From NCBI GenBank assembly GCA_963818505.1, contig CAWFSJ010000007.1, positions 248,001 through 312,000 on the forward strand: DNA of 64,000 nucleotides, read 5' to 3'. The position numbers were made by a program, and so were the translations under genes. Of the stretch, positions 17,316 to 25,683 are shown in pieces (position 1 is the first letter of the stretch; each line of letters opens with the position of its first letter). The stretch is from JADKAV01 sp963818505 (lineage in GTDB: Bacteria; Actinomycetota; Actinomycetes; S36-B12; UBA10799). A model generated the notes under the pieces. The model did not search any database, had not been told where the DNA came from, and saw nothing but the letters and a program-made list of their open reading frames with translations.

Positions 17316-18077
17316 GTGAACGAGTGCGTCTCGTATTCGACCGAAGGTCCGGTCGCCATGGTGTGGCTGGACCGTCCGCAGCGCCTCAACGCCGTCGTGC
17401 CAGCACTGGTGGACGGCATGCTCGCGGCATTCCAACGAGCTGGTTCCGAAGGCGCCCGGGCCGTGGTTCTGGCTGGCCGCGGACGCGCCTTCTGCGCCGG
17501 GCACGACTTGAAAGAGCCGGCACCCCCTGAGGATGAGGCCGCGGCGCGGCAGCGGTTGGAGCGGATCCAGGACGTGACCCGCGCGATCCGCTCGTTCCCG
17601 GGCCCGGTCATCGCCGCCGTGCACGGTTACGCGCTGGGTGCGGGCGCCGAGTTCGCTCTGGGGTGCGATCTTGTCGTGGCGGCCCAGGACGCCAAGTTCG
17701 GGTTCCCCGAGGTGGGTGTCGGGCTGAGCGTGACAGGCGGGATCTCCGCACTGCTCCCACGTACCGTCGGCTCGGTGCGGGCCAAAGAGCTGTTGTTCCT
17801 CGGTGAGCAGTTGTCCGCCGACGACGCGTATCGTCTGGGGCTCGTGAACCGGGTGGTCCCCACCGGCACCCACGAGCAGGTCGCACTCGATCTGGCCACC
17901 CGACTGGCTGCGCAGCCCCCGATCGCCCTGGCACTGGCCAAGTCGCTGCTCGACCACGGGACCGGCTCGACCGAGTCGGCAGCGTTCCAGCGTGAGGTGG
18001 ATGCTGCCATCGCGACGATGGCCACTGATGAGGCAGACTCCGCCGCGCAGGCGTTTCGGGAGCAGTCCGGTGGGTGA
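17316..18077 (+). CDS. Enoyl-CoA hydratase/isomerase family protein
   Basis: A crotonase-fold enzyme of 253 residues that hydrates enoyl-CoA or carries out a related reaction. The oxyanion-hole segments are GRGRAFCAGHDL and HGYALGAGAEFALGCDLVVA; FGFPEVGVGLSVTGG follows, where canonical hydratases carry a catalytic Glu (PEVGVG). GTG 17316 is chosen from the leaderless -10 box and family length; upstream codons lie within the oligopeptidase gene. It is the first gene of a compact operon with an acyl-CoA ligase, thioesterase, amidohydrolase and GNAT. Confidence 0.9.
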   Translation: MNECVSYSTEGPVAMVWLDRPQRLNAVVPALVDGMLAAFQRAGSEGARAVVLAGRGRAFCAGHDLKEPAPPEDEAAARQRLERIQDVTRAIRSFPGPVIAAVHGYALGAGAEFALGCDLVVAAQDAKFGFPEVGVGLSVTGGISALLPRTVGSVRAKELLFLGEQLSADDAYRLGLVNRVVPTGTHEQVALDLATRLAAQPPIALALAKSLLDHGTGSTESAAFQREVDAAIATMATDEADSAAQAFREQSGG

Positions 18078-19602
18078 CGCCGGGGTCGCCGACGTGAAGC
18101 ACCTTGTGGATGCCGTGGACCGTGCGGCCCGCCTTTGGCCCGGCCGTAGGGCTTGGACGTTCGACCCGGGGGAGTCATTGACCTTCGCCGAGGTCGGCGC
18201 CCGATCATTCGGCCTTGCCGCGGCGCTTGCTGATCTGGGGATCGCTGCCGGCGACCGGGTCGCGGTGATGATGGACAACCGGGCCGAGTTCCCGCTGACG
18301 TGGATTGCGCTGGCTCGGCTGGGTGCGGTTATGGTCCCGCTGAATCCGCAGTACCGGGACGAGGACGCCGGCCACATCCTCACGCATTCCAGGGCTGCGG
18401 CAGTGGTGACTTCGGGGGACTTCACCGGGCATTTGCGCGCAGCGTGCGCCGACGTGAGGGTCCTCGAGATTGAGCAGTTGCAACAGAGCCTTGAAGGACC
18501 ACCGGAACACCGGGTCGTCGCGGAGGACACCGTCAACATCCAGTACACCTCCGGCACGACGGGACGGCCCAAAGGGTGCGTTCTGTCCCACCGGTACTGG
18601 ATGGAACTCGGTGGTGGTCTTGTGCAGGAGTTCCCGCATCTGGGGCCCGACGACACCATGCTCACCGCGCAGGCGTTCTCGTACATCGACCCGCAATGGA
18701 ACGTGGTCGCCGCGTTGCTGGCGGGGGCGCACCTGGTCGTGCTGGACAGCTTCCACCCGTCCACTTTCTGGTCGAAGATCCGCGAGCACGAGGTGACGTA
18801 CTTCTACTGCCTTGCCGCGATGCCCACCCTGCTGCTGAAGATGCCCCCCGACCCCCTCGACCGATCGCATCGGGTCCGGGTTGTTCAGTGCTCGGCCATC
18901 CCGGCCGCACGCCACGCCGAGTTGGAGCAGCGGTGGGGCGTCAATTGGTACGAGGCGTTCGGGATGACTGAGACCGGCGCGGACTTGCGCGTGACCGATG
19001 CGGACCACGATCAACTCGTCGGTAGCGGTTGTGTCGGGGCTGCGGCGCGGGCCCGTGAAGCGAGGATCGTGGACGCCCAGGACCTGCCGTTACCCCGCGG
19101 GGAGGTCGGCGAACTGGTGCTGCGCGGCACTGGTCTCATGGACCGGTACGAAGCCGACCCGCAGGCTTCGGCGGCCGCCTTCCGTGGCGGCTGGTTCCAC
19201 ACCGGCGACCTGGCCCGGATGGACGAGGCAGGGCGGGTGTACCTGGTGGGGCGGTTGAAAGACATGGTTCGGCGTGCGGGGGAGAACGTGTCCGCCCGCG
19301 AGGTCGAGGACGTTCTGCTGGCCCACGAGGCCGTTCGGCTGGTCGCCGTGGTCGCTGTCCCTGACGAACTGCGCGGCGAGGAGGTCAAGGCGTTCGTGTC
19401 CTTGGTGGACGACCGTCCCGAGCAGGTTCTGCTGGCCGAACTCGCCGAGCACTGTGAGCATCGACTGGCCCGCTTCAAGGTGCCCCGCTACTGGGAGGTG
19501 TGCGACGACCTGCCGGTCACGGCCTCGCATCGAGTGGCCAAGGCTCGCCTTGTGTCGACCCCGGGACACACGTGGGACCGGCTGGATGGGACGTGGCGAT
19601 GA
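18070..19602 (+). CDS. AMP-binding acyl-CoA synthetase
   Basis: An ANL-superfamily ligase of about 510 residues that activates a carboxylic acid as acyl-AMP and then acyl-CoA. Motifs are YTSGTTGRPKG (P-loop), YEAFGMTETG (A5), GDLARMDEAGRVYLVGRLKDMVRRAGENVSAREVE (A7-A8 hinge), and a C-terminal lysine in SHRVAKARL where TATGKVQK is usual. GTG 18070 overlaps the hydratase stop by 8 bp; GTG 18094 is an alternative start. Similar in organisation to CaiC/DltA-like or crotonobetaine-type ligases, but the acid substrate is unknown. Confidence 0.9.
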   Translation: MGDAGVADVKHLVDAVDRAARLWPGRRAWTFDPGESLTFAEVGARSFGLAAALADLGIAAGDRVAVMMDNRAEFPLTWIALARLGAVMVPLNPQYRDEDAGHILTHSRAAAVVTSGDFTGHLRAACADVRVLEIEQLQQSLEGPPEHRVVAEDTVNIQYTSGTTGRPKGCVLSHRYWMELGGGLVQEFPHLGPDDTMLTAQAFSYIDPQWNVVAALLAGAHLVVLDSFHPSTFWSKIREHEVTYFYCLAAMPTLLLKMPPDPLDRSHRVRVVQCSAIPAARHAELEQRWGVNWYEAFGMTETGADLRVTDADHDQLVGSGCVGAAARAREARIVDAQDLPLPRGEVGELVLRGTGLMDRYEADPQASAAAFRGGWFHTGDLARMDEAGRVYLVGRLKDMVRRAGENVSAREVEDVLLAHEAVRLVAVVAVPDELRGEEVKAFVSLVDDRPEQVLLAELAEHCEHRLARFKVPRYWEVCDDLPVTASHRVAKARLVSTPGHTWDRLDGTWR

Positions 19603-20054
19603 CCGTGGTCGGACCGGCTTGCTTCCGGTATGAAAGCCCGGTCTTCTTCGATGAGATGGACCCGCTGGGCGTCATGCACAACTCCCGCTTCGCGGTGCAC
19701 GTCGAACGGGCTCAGTCGGCCCTTTTCGAGCAACTCGGCTACGGCTGGACCGACCTGTCCCAGCGACACGAGGACATCGGCTACGTGGTCCGTGACATCG
19801 CCCTCGAGTTCACCGCCCCCGTCGGCTCCCCGGGGGTCATGTCGGTGGAGGTCGTCGCCGTCCGGCTCGGCCGGACCAGCGCGACGTGGGGATACCGCTG
19901 TGCTGTCCCTGACCGCAGCGGTGACATCCCGGTGGCGAACGGGACGCGCGTTGTCGTCAAGGTGGACGCGTCCGGAGCGCCCGCCCCGTGGACCGATTCC
20001 TTCCGGGTGTTGTTCGACTGGCTCGCCGCGGGTGCCCTGGGGCCGCGACCATGA
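19599..20054 (+). CDS. Hot-dog fold acyl-CoA thioesterase (4-hydroxybenzoyl-CoA thioesterase type)
   Basis: A 151-residue single hot-dog thioesterase. The active-site region FFDEMDPLGVMHNSRFAVHVERAQSAL corresponds to the family's FYDTDAMGHVNNARY segment, with the catalytic Asp as D in EMDPLG. ATG 19599 overlaps the ligase stop as ATGA. It would release CoA from acyl-CoA made or handled by its operon partners, either as salvage or product release. Confidence 0.87.
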   Translation: MTVVGPACFRYESPVFFDEMDPLGVMHNSRFAVHVERAQSALFEQLGYGWTDLSQRHEDIGYVVRDIALEFTAPVGSPGVMSVEVVAVRLGRTSATWGYRCAVPDRSGDIPVANGTRVVVKVDASGAPAPWTDSFRVLFDWLAAGALGPRP

Positions 20055-21739
20055 TCGCCGACCTCCTGCTCACCGATGCCGCCATCTTGACGATGGCGCC
20101 CGAGGGTTCCGGTGTCGAACCCCGGGCCGGTGTCATGGCGATTCTCGGCGACCGCGTCCTGCACGTCGGCCCGGACGATGCCGGGCTGACCGCCAAGCGC
20201 ACCGTGTCCCTCGGCGGACGGTGCGTGGTGCCCGGGTTCCACGACGCCCACCAGCACATGGCCTGGTTCGGCGCGAGTCTCGACGAGATCGATCTGTCCA
20301 CCCCGCCGATCCGCAGCCTCGATGACGTTGCAGCCGCGATCGCGGCGGCTTGTGCGAACACGGCGGCGGACCGCTGGATCGTCGGGAGCGGCTACGACGA
20401 GAACAAGATCGGTGGTCATCCCGATCGTGACCTGCTCGAGCGGGTCGCACCGGGGCGCCGGGTTCTGCTGACACACACGTCAGGTCACATGAGTGTGGTG
20501 AGCCAAGCCGTTCTGGCCGAGTTGGGTCTGTCGGAACACGGCCGCGACGTGTCCGGGGGGACGATCGTGCTGGACGGTTCGGGACGCCCCACAGGACTGC
20601 TGCAGGAGCAGGCGCAGAACCTGCTCGCCCCGCTGCGCAGACCGGTCGCGCTGGACGAGATCGCGCTCGCGCTGGCGCGAGCCAGCGACGTCTACGTTCG
20701 GCAGGGCATCACCAGCGTGGTGGAGGCTGGAGTGGGCGGTGGCTGGATCGGCCGCACTCCGGTCGAGGCGCTCGCCTACCAGCGAGCCCGCGATGCCGGA
20801 CGCCTCGCGGTTCGCGTCGAGTTGATGGTCGCGTCCGACGTGCTCCACGCACTCGGTGGCAACGAGGCGGACGACTTGGGCACTGGAATCGATCTGGGTC
20901 TGCGCACCGGGTTCGGCGACGACAGGTTGCGCCTCGGACCTGTGAAGGTGTTCTCTGACGGGTCGCTCATAGGTCACACCGCCGCCATGTGCAGCGACTT
21001 TCATGACACCCCTGGCGTCCGCGGATACCTGCAGGACGACGCTGAAGCGCTGGTCGACACGATCGTGTCGGCTCACCGTTCCGGCTGGCGGGTCGCCAGC
21101 CACGCCATCGGCGACGCAGCGATTGACCTCGTGCTGGACGCGTATGAACGCTGCCAGCGCGACCATCCGCGGACCGGCTGGGGTGGGCGTCCGGACAACC
21201 CGCAACCCCGTCACCGGATCGAGCACTTTGGCGTTGCCCGTCCAGATCAAGTGGTCAGGGCGGCCCGCCTCGGTGTTGTCCCGGTGCCCCAGGGCCGGTT
21301 CGTCGGCGAGATCGGCGACGGCATGCTGCGGGCGCTGGGATCGCCGCGTTCGGACTGGGCCTACCGCTTCGCGTCGCTGCTGGCCGCCGGAATGGTTGTG
21401 CCAGGCAGTAGCGACCGGCCTGTGGTCGATGGACGCCCCATGCTGGGGATCCACGACATGGTCAACCGGCGGACCGCGTCAGGTGAGGTGCTCGGCGCGG
21501 GTGAAGTCGTGACCGCACACGATGCCCTTCGGGCCTACACCTACGGATCGGCCTACGCGTCCTACGAGGAGGACCGCAAGGGATGGATCGGTCCAGGGAC
21601 GTTGGCCGATCTCGCGGTGCTGTCCGACGATCCCACGGCGGTGGACCCGGGCGCCCTCGCGGACATCGAAGTGCTCGCGACATTGGTCGGCGGCGAGGTC
21701 GTCTGGGACGCAGGCATGGGGATCGGAGATCCGGCATGA
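20051..21739 (+). CDS. YtcJ-like metal-dependent amidohydrolase (amidohydrolase 3 family)
   Basis: A 562-residue TIM-barrel amidohydrolase. The metal motif is GFHDAHQHM (for the usual GxxDxHxH), a lysine-type region lies around GPVKVFSDGSLIGHTAAM, HAIGDAAIDLVLDAY carries metal-ligand His, and RIEHFGVARPDQV the next. SSDRPV near the end holds the final Asp. These YtcJ-like enzymes hydrolyse N-acyl or formyl amides of unknown identity. ATG 20051 overlaps the thioesterase stop (ATGA). No signal peptide; cytosolic. Confidence 0.88.
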   Translation: MIADLLLTDAAILTMAPEGSGVEPRAGVMAILGDRVLHVGPDDAGLTAKRTVSLGGRCVVPGFHDAHQHMAWFGASLDEIDLSTPPIRSLDDVAAAIAAACANTAADRWIVGSGYDENKIGGHPDRDLLERVAPGRRVLLTHTSGHMSVVSQAVLAELGLSEHGRDVSGGTIVLDGSGRPTGLLQEQAQNLLAPLRRPVALDEIALALARASDVYVRQGITSVVEAGVGGGWIGRTPVEALAYQRARDAGRLAVRVELMVASDVLHALGGNEADDLGTGIDLGLRTGFGDDRLRLGPVKVFSDGSLIGHTAAMCSDFHDTPGVRGYLQDDAEALVDTIVSAHRSGWRVASHAIGDAAIDLVLDAYERCQRDHPRTGWGGRPDNPQPRHRIEHFGVARPDQVVRAARLGVVPVPQGRFVGEIGDGMLRALGSPRSDWAYRFASLLAAGMVVPGSSDRPVVDGRPMLGIHDMVNRRTASGEVLGAGEVVTAHDALRAYTYGSAYASYEEDRKGWIGPGTLADLAVLSDDPTAVDPGALADIEVLATLVGGEVVWDAGMGIGDPA

Positions 21740-22371
21740 CGCACAGCGAACTGGTGGCCTTCGACGGACTCGACGAGGCGCATAAGGCGGCCGTTCGGCA
21801 TGTCTACGAGTCGTCGTTCCCGCTGGCGCTGCGGGCGCCGTGGGAGCAGATAACGGCCGGACGCCCCGACGAGCAGCTACTCGTCCTCCTGGCTGATGGC
21901 AGCCGCGAGGCGCCACCCGTGGGACTGGCGCTTGTCCGCCACCTCGGCAATACCTCCATTTCTTTCCTGCGGTATTTCGTGGTCGATGCGCAACGCCGCG
22001 GGTTCGGGCACGGATCGGCGCTTTGGTCGGCCCTCGTCGATGACCTTCGCGGCGCCGGACGGTCCATGCTGCTGCTCGATGTGGAGGATCCCGACGGCCG
22101 TCCGCAGGATTCACCGGAACGCCGAGACGACCTGCGCCGCATCGAGTTCTACCGGCGGCACGGCGTACACATGCTCGAGGTGCGCGAATACTGCCCACCC
22201 GACCATGGGCAAGATGATGAGGAGCCGCGCTTGCTCCTGATGGGCACCTCCCTGAGCGACCCCCCAGTCGACGACCTGCGCGAGGCTGTCACGGCTGTGT
22301 ACCGCGACCGGTACGGGCTCGACCCCGATCATCCGGTGGTGCGCGCCACCTTGCGCGCGTCCGGCTTGTAG
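21736..22371 (+). CDS. GNAT family N-acetyltransferase
   Basis: A 211-residue protein with a GNAT core: FLRYFVVDAQRRGFGHGSALWSALVDDL (acetyl-CoA loop, RGFGHG for R/Q-x-x-G-x-G/A), LLDVEDPD and RRIEFYRRHGVHMLE. It ends the operon, with ATG 21736 overlapping the amidohydrolase stop. It shares 43 bp at its 3' end with the convergent TetR gene. The acceptor is unknown; being next to an amidohydrolase, an acyl-amine cycle is possible but unproven. Confidence 0.85.
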   Translation: MTHSELVAFDGLDEAHKAAVRHVYESSFPLALRAPWEQITAGRPDEQLLVLLADGSREAPPVGLALVRHLGNTSISFLRYFVVDAQRRGFGHGSALWSALVDDLRGAGRSMLLLDVEDPDGRPQDSPERRDDLRRIEFYRRHGVHMLEVREYCPPDHGQDDEEPRLLLMGTSLSDPPVDDLREAVTAVYRDRYGLDPDHPVVRATLRASGL

Positions 22372-22955
22372 CCCACGGCATCAAGTCCCAGAAGCGCGTC
22401 CAGAGCAGCAATCGTCAGGTCCACCTCGCGCTCAATGCCGACACGAGGCTCAGAGCCCGACCACTGCAGGGCGCGGTCCTCCATGTAGGCGAACCACGCA
22501 TGCACCGTCGGCAATCTCGTGGCCGGTTCATTGAGCAGGCCAAGGACCCGTTCGGCGAACACGCGACGGATGCTTTGGACCCGGTCACCGCCCAGTGGCA
22601 GTGCGCCGTTTCCGAACACGAGCGCCAGGTAGGAATCGCGGCGTCGCTCCACTTGCGCGAAGAACCTGTGAACGGTCTGGTGCAGGGCAACCCGGCCATG
22701 CGCGTCGTCGTCCGGCTCGGTGTTGCGCAAGGTTCGGCGCACGGCGGCGTCGAGCACGGCGTCGTAGTAGTCGGCCTTGGTCGGGAAGTAGTGGAACAGC
22801 AGCCCCCGGGAGATCCCCACCTCGGCAGCCACCGCGTCCACGGACACCGCTTGGATGGGTCGCTCGGTCAGCATGCGCAGGCCGACGCCGATGAGCTGTC
22901 GACGGCGGTCTTCGGGCGCCATCCGCGCGGGGGAGCGGGTCACGGGCTTGAGCAT
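22329..22955 (-). CDS. TetR family repressor of the adjacent acyl-CoA dehydrogenase
   Basis: A 208-residue TetR regulator with an N-terminal helix-turn-helix (VSVDAVAAEVGISRGLLFHYFPTKADYYDAVL, about 38-70) and a ligand domain. Its start codon lies inside a palindrome TTGAGC-ATT-GCTCAA, and the same palindrome stands upstream of the divergent acyl-CoA dehydrogenase. This points to autorepression plus control of the dehydrogenase, like FadR-type TetR proteins that sense acyl-CoA; the ligand itself is inference. Confidence 0.92.
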   Translation of the reverse strand: MLKPVTRSPARMAPEDRRRQLIGVGLRMLTERPIQAVSVDAVAAEVGISRGLLFHYFPTKADYYDAVLDAAVRRTLRNTEPDDDAHGRVALHQTVHRFFAQVERRRDSYLALVFGNGALPLGGDRVQSIRRVFAERVLGLLNEPATRLPTVHAWFAYMEDRALQWSGSEPRVGIEREVDLTIAALDALLGLDAVGYKPDARKVARTTG

Positions 22956-22962
22956 TGCTCAA
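22948..22962. promoter_or_regulatory. TetR operator copy 1 (over the repressor start codon)
   Basis: Perfect 6-3-6 palindrome TTGAGC-ATT-GCTCAA. It covers the repressor's own ATG (22953-22955), so binding would block its transcription. Confidence 0.75.
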
Positions 22963-22991
22963 CGAAGGCTTGTGGTCAACCTCCCAAATCC

Positions 22992-23008
22992 ATTGAGCAA
23001 CGCTCAAT
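22992..23008. promoter_or_regulatory. TetR operator copy 2 (acyl-CoA dehydrogenase promoter)
   Basis: Perfect 7-3-7 palindrome ATTGAGC-AAC-GCTCAAT, just upstream of the TAGTTT -10 box (23016-23021). It shares TTGAGC-N3-GCTCAA with copy 1, 44 bp away. Confidence 0.78.
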
Positions 23009-23015
23009 AAGGTGC

Positions 23016-23021
23016 TAGTTT
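23016..23021 (+). promoter_or_regulatory. -10 box (TAGTTT), leaderless acyl-CoA dehydrogenase promoter
   Basis: Ends 6 nt before ATG 23028 with no Shine-Dalgarno; the TetR operator sits in the -35/-10 spacer region. Confidence 0.5.
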
Positions 23022-23027
23022 CGGGTT

Positions 23028-24290
23028 ATGGACTTCGAACCGTCTGCCCGCGCTGCCGACCTGACCGCCCGCGTGCGTTCCTTCATCGATCATGAGATCA
23101 CCCCCGTCGAGGAGGAGTACCACGCCGAAATCCGGCGCATTCGCGAGAGCGGGGGCAACTCCTGGAACCCACTGCCGGCGCTTGACGGTCTGCGGGCTGA
23201 GGCGCGTCTGCGTGGGTTGTGGAACCTGTGGCTGCCGGCCGGGCACGAGGGCGAGTACGCCCAGCGTTTCGGCACGGATGGCGGCGCAGGCCTGTCCAAC
23301 ATCGACTACGCCCCGGTGGCCGAGCAGATGGGCCGGTCGTTCCTCGCGCCTTTGGTGTTCAACAGCAATGCGCCCGACACCGGCAACATGGAAGTCCTCC
23401 TGCGCTACGGCACCCCCGAGCAGCGCGAGCAGTGGCTGGAGCCCCTCTTGGACGGCCGGATCCGGTCGGGATACGCGATGACCGAACCCGATGTGGCCTC
23501 CTCGGATGCGACCAACATGGCAGCCACGGCAGTCGTTGAAGGTGACGAAGTGGTCATCAACGGGCGCAAGTGGTGGACGTCCGGAGCTGGGCACCCCGAC
23601 TGTGAGGTGTTCGTGTTCATGGGCCACACGGGCGATCCCGAGGCCGACCGCCACCATCAGCACACGATGGTGCTGGTGCCACGTGCGGCCGCCGGTGTTG
23701 AGATCGTGCGGATGCTCACCGCCATGGGACAGTACGACGAACCGATCGGCCACGGTGAGGTCCTCTTCAGCGACGTGCGCGTTCCGAAATCGAACATTCT
23801 GCTCGGTGAAGGCCGCGCGTTCGAGATCGCCCAGGGCCGGCTCGGGCCAGGCCGTGTCCACCACTGCATGCGCTTGATCGGTCTGGCTGAGCGGTCGTTG
23901 GAGTTGGCCTGCCAGAGGGGCAAGGAGCGAGTGGCGTTCGGCAAGCCGCTGATCAATCTGGGCGGCAACCGCGAGCGCATCGCGCAGGCACGCATCGCCA
24001 TTGACTCGACCCGCCTGCTTGTGCTCAACGCCGCTTGGAGGCTTGACCGTTACGGCCCCATGGGTGCGCTCAGCGAGGTCAGTCAGATCAAGGTCGCGGC
24101 TCCGCGCATGGCTCAGGAGGTCATCGACTTCGCGATGCAGATCCACGGTGGTGGCGGCATGAGCGACGACTTCCCGCTGGCCGCTGCCTGGACCCAGGCA
24201 CGCGCGCTGCGCCTTGCCGACGGTCCCGATGAGGTGCACCTCGGGGTGGTCGCGAAGCTCGAGTTGGCGAAGCAGAAACTGCAGCGCTAG
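23028..24290 (+). CDS. Acyl-CoA dehydrogenase (ACAD10/11-like)
   Basis: A 420-residue FAD enzyme that introduces the alpha-beta double bond into acyl-CoA. Motifs are GYAMTEPDVASSDATN (FAD/substrate loop), KWWTSGAGHPDC, LGPGRVHHCMRLIGLAERSLEL, RVAFGKPL, the C-terminal QIHGGGGMSDDFPLA and RLADGPDEVH. The pattern GPGRVHHCMR and ADGPDEVH is that of the ACAD10/11 branch, which in other bacteria handles long or hydroxylated acyl-CoAs. It is monocistronic under the TetR operator and ends 4 bp before the tandem repeat. Confidence 0.93.
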   Translation: MDFEPSARAADLTARVRSFIDHEITPVEEEYHAEIRRIRESGGNSWNPLPALDGLRAEARLRGLWNLWLPAGHEGEYAQRFGTDGGAGLSNIDYAPVAEQMGRSFLAPLVFNSNAPDTGNMEVLLRYGTPEQREQWLEPLLDGRIRSGYAMTEPDVASSDATNMAATAVVEGDEVVINGRKWWTSGAGHPDCEVFVFMGHTGDPEADRHHQHTMVLVPRAAAGVEIVRMLTAMGQYDEPIGHGEVLFSDVRVPKSNILLGEGRAFEIAQGRLGPGRVHHCMRLIGLAERSLELACQRGKERVAFGKPLINLGGNRERIAQARIAIDSTRLLVLNAAWRLDRYGPMGALSEVSQIKVAAPRMAQEVIDFAMQIHGGGGMSDDFPLAAAWTQARALRLADGPDEVHLGVVAKLELAKQKLQR

Positions 24291-24318
24291 GCCCGCCCGC
24301 GGCTTGAACCGTGCCCGC

Positions 24319-24386
24319 GTTAGAGGTTGTGGTCCTCGTTAGCGAAACAACGCGTGGATTCGCTAACCAACAGCACAACCTCTAAC
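24319..24386. repeat. 68-bp imperfect palindrome, copy 1
   Basis: Outer arms GTTAGAGGTTGTG (24319-24331) and CACAACCTCTAAC (24374-24386) are perfectly complementary, as are inner arms TTAGCGAA and TTCGCTAA. The two stems are split by 7-nt segments of little complementarity, with a 12-nt loop at the tip. Confidence 0.93.
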
Positions 24387-24438
24387 CAACCGATGAAGGG
24401 CGGTTCCCCAGGGCGCCCGCGGCTTGAACCGTGCCCGC

Positions 24439-24506
24439 GTTAGAGGTTGTGGTCCTCGTTAGCGAAACAACGCGTGGATTCGCTAACCAACAGCACAACC
24501 TCTAAC
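24439..24506. repeat. 68-bp imperfect palindrome, copy 2
   Basis: Identical to copy 1, 120 bp downstream: 13-bp outer stem, symmetric 7-nt internal loop, 8-bp inner stem, 12-nt apical loop. Confidence 0.93.
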
Positions 24507-24519
24507 CAACCGCCTCGCC

Positions 24520-25611
24520 TCACCGCCCGGTCGTCACGTACTCCAGGATCTCGTCGCGGCTCATACCGCCGAGGCCGCAGCGCTGCAGTGTGCGCCGGTC
24601 GTCCGGGAAGTCCGAACCCAGCAGCGCCGTGGTGAGGTGGATGACCGACTCCATCAGCACCGGCGAGGTGCCGACCTGCCGGCCCAACTGTGAGTACACC
24701 GTCAAACCGACCGGAACGTCCTCGGTCAGGTAGCGGGAGTCGATCTGCGACGGGCCCTTGATCCCGTTCAGCGCGGACACCCCTCTGATCACCGACCAGA
24801 ACGTGTCCCCCTTCGGCCCGTACCCCATCACCGGGTAGGTGTCCTTGAGGCTCAGCAACTCGATCCCGAACGCGGCCCCGATCGCCAACCGCTCGGCGTC
24901 GATGGCCTCGATCGCCTGACACACGTGGGGGGTCATGCCCTCTTCGTAGTAGTAGAACTCGCCGTGGCTGTACTCGATCCGGCTGGCCGACATGAGCACG
25001 CCCAGGCAGTGCAACGTCGGGTTGGGGTTGCTCAAGCCCGACGCCAGGACGTTGGGCAGGATTTCGATCCCGGGGTACAGGTCGTCCAGTATCGGTGCGA
25101 CCCGCTGCGTGCGCTCAGCCGGGAAGGTGCCGACAGCCACGAAGCGCCGGCGGCCGTGGACGGTCACTTCCGTCGGACCGGTGATCCGCGTGGCGTAGGG
25201 CAGAGCCGCGATCTCCGAAACGGTGATGTCGGCCGTGACGCCGCGTTCGCGCAGGGTGTTCGCCACATCCAACGAGCCCAGCGAACCAGGCATGAGGACG
25301 ATGTTCGCACCGTCGGTCACAAGCGGCGCCAGCATGTTGGCGAAGGTCCGGTGGTGGTTCGTGGGTACCACCACGAGGATGAGCTCGGCGCCGGAGACTG
25401 CCCGTGCCAGGTCGTTCTCGACGTGCACAGGCGCGACGCCCTCCATCACCCCGCGGGCACGTATCCGACCGCTGGCAGCGATCGCGTCGAGACCGCCGGA
25501 AAACTCAGGCACCTCGTACAACGTCACGTCATGGCCACCGAGACCGAACTCCGCGGCCGCCGTACGACCGCCGTTGCCCCCACCAAGAACCGTCACTCGT
25601 CGTGTTGTCAC
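24520..25611 (-). CDS. NAD(P)-dependent opine/octopine dehydrogenase family protein
   Basis: A 363-residue oxidoreductase with an N-terminal Rossmann domain (VTVLGGGNGGRTAAAEFGLGGHDVTLYE, first 35 residues) and a C-terminal octopine-DH domain with SNPNPTLHCLGVLMSASRIE, including the family His. Such enzymes condense an amino acid with a keto acid, or reduce similar imines; some are metallophore synthases. GTG 25611 is preceded by TAGGCT 7 nt upstream, in keeping with a leaderless start. No metallophore or transporter gene adjoins it, so the substrate is open. Confidence 0.88.
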   Translation of the reverse strand: MTTRRVTVLGGGNGGRTAAAEFGLGGHDVTLYEVPEFSGGLDAIAASGRIRARGVMEGVAPVHVENDLARAVSGAELILVVVPTNHHRTFANMLAPLVTDGANIVLMPGSLGSLDVANTLRERGVTADITVSEIAALPYATRITGPTEVTVHGRRRFVAVGTFPAERTQRVAPILDDLYPGIEILPNVLASGLSNPNPTLHCLGVLMSASRIEYSHGEFYYYEEGMTPHVCQAIEAIDAERLAIGAAFGIELLSLKDTYPVMGYGPKGDTFWSVIRGVSALNGIKGPSQIDSRYLTEDVPVGLTVYSQLGRQVGTSPVLMESVIHLTTALLGSDFPDDRRTLQRCGLGGMSRDEILEYVTTGR

Positions 25612-25683
25612 GCGTGTCAGCCTAGGCCGAAGGCGCCCGGGACGGCCACCGCCAGGAGTAGCCTTGGATCAGGGGTGGACGTC

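Larger units (their letters stand above)
24294..24512. repeat. Tandem direct repeat, two identical 99-bp units at 120-bp period
   Basis: Bases 24294-24392 recur unchanged as 24414-24512, separated by 21 bp of unique sequence. Each unit holds a 68-bp imperfect palindrome, described separately. The block sits exactly between two convergent genes (acyl-CoA dehydrogenase ends 24290, opine-type dehydrogenase ends 24520). It could be a REP/BIME-like element or a duplicated bidirectional terminator. Perfect identity implies recent duplication or active copying. Confidence 0.95.

Noticed and set aside
17244..18764. Minus-strand open frame of 506 residues across the hydratase and ligase genes
   Set aside because: Shadow of two well-conserved plus-strand genes; Ser/Arg/Thr-rich and without recognisable domains.
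24294..24512. CRISPR array
   Set aside because: Only two copies, 99-bp repeats, 21-bp gap, internal dyads and no cas gene nearby.
24925..25683. N-terminal extension of the secreted protein
   Set aside because: Runs antisense through the opine-type dehydrogenase and lacks a signal; the hydrophobic signal begins at 25684.
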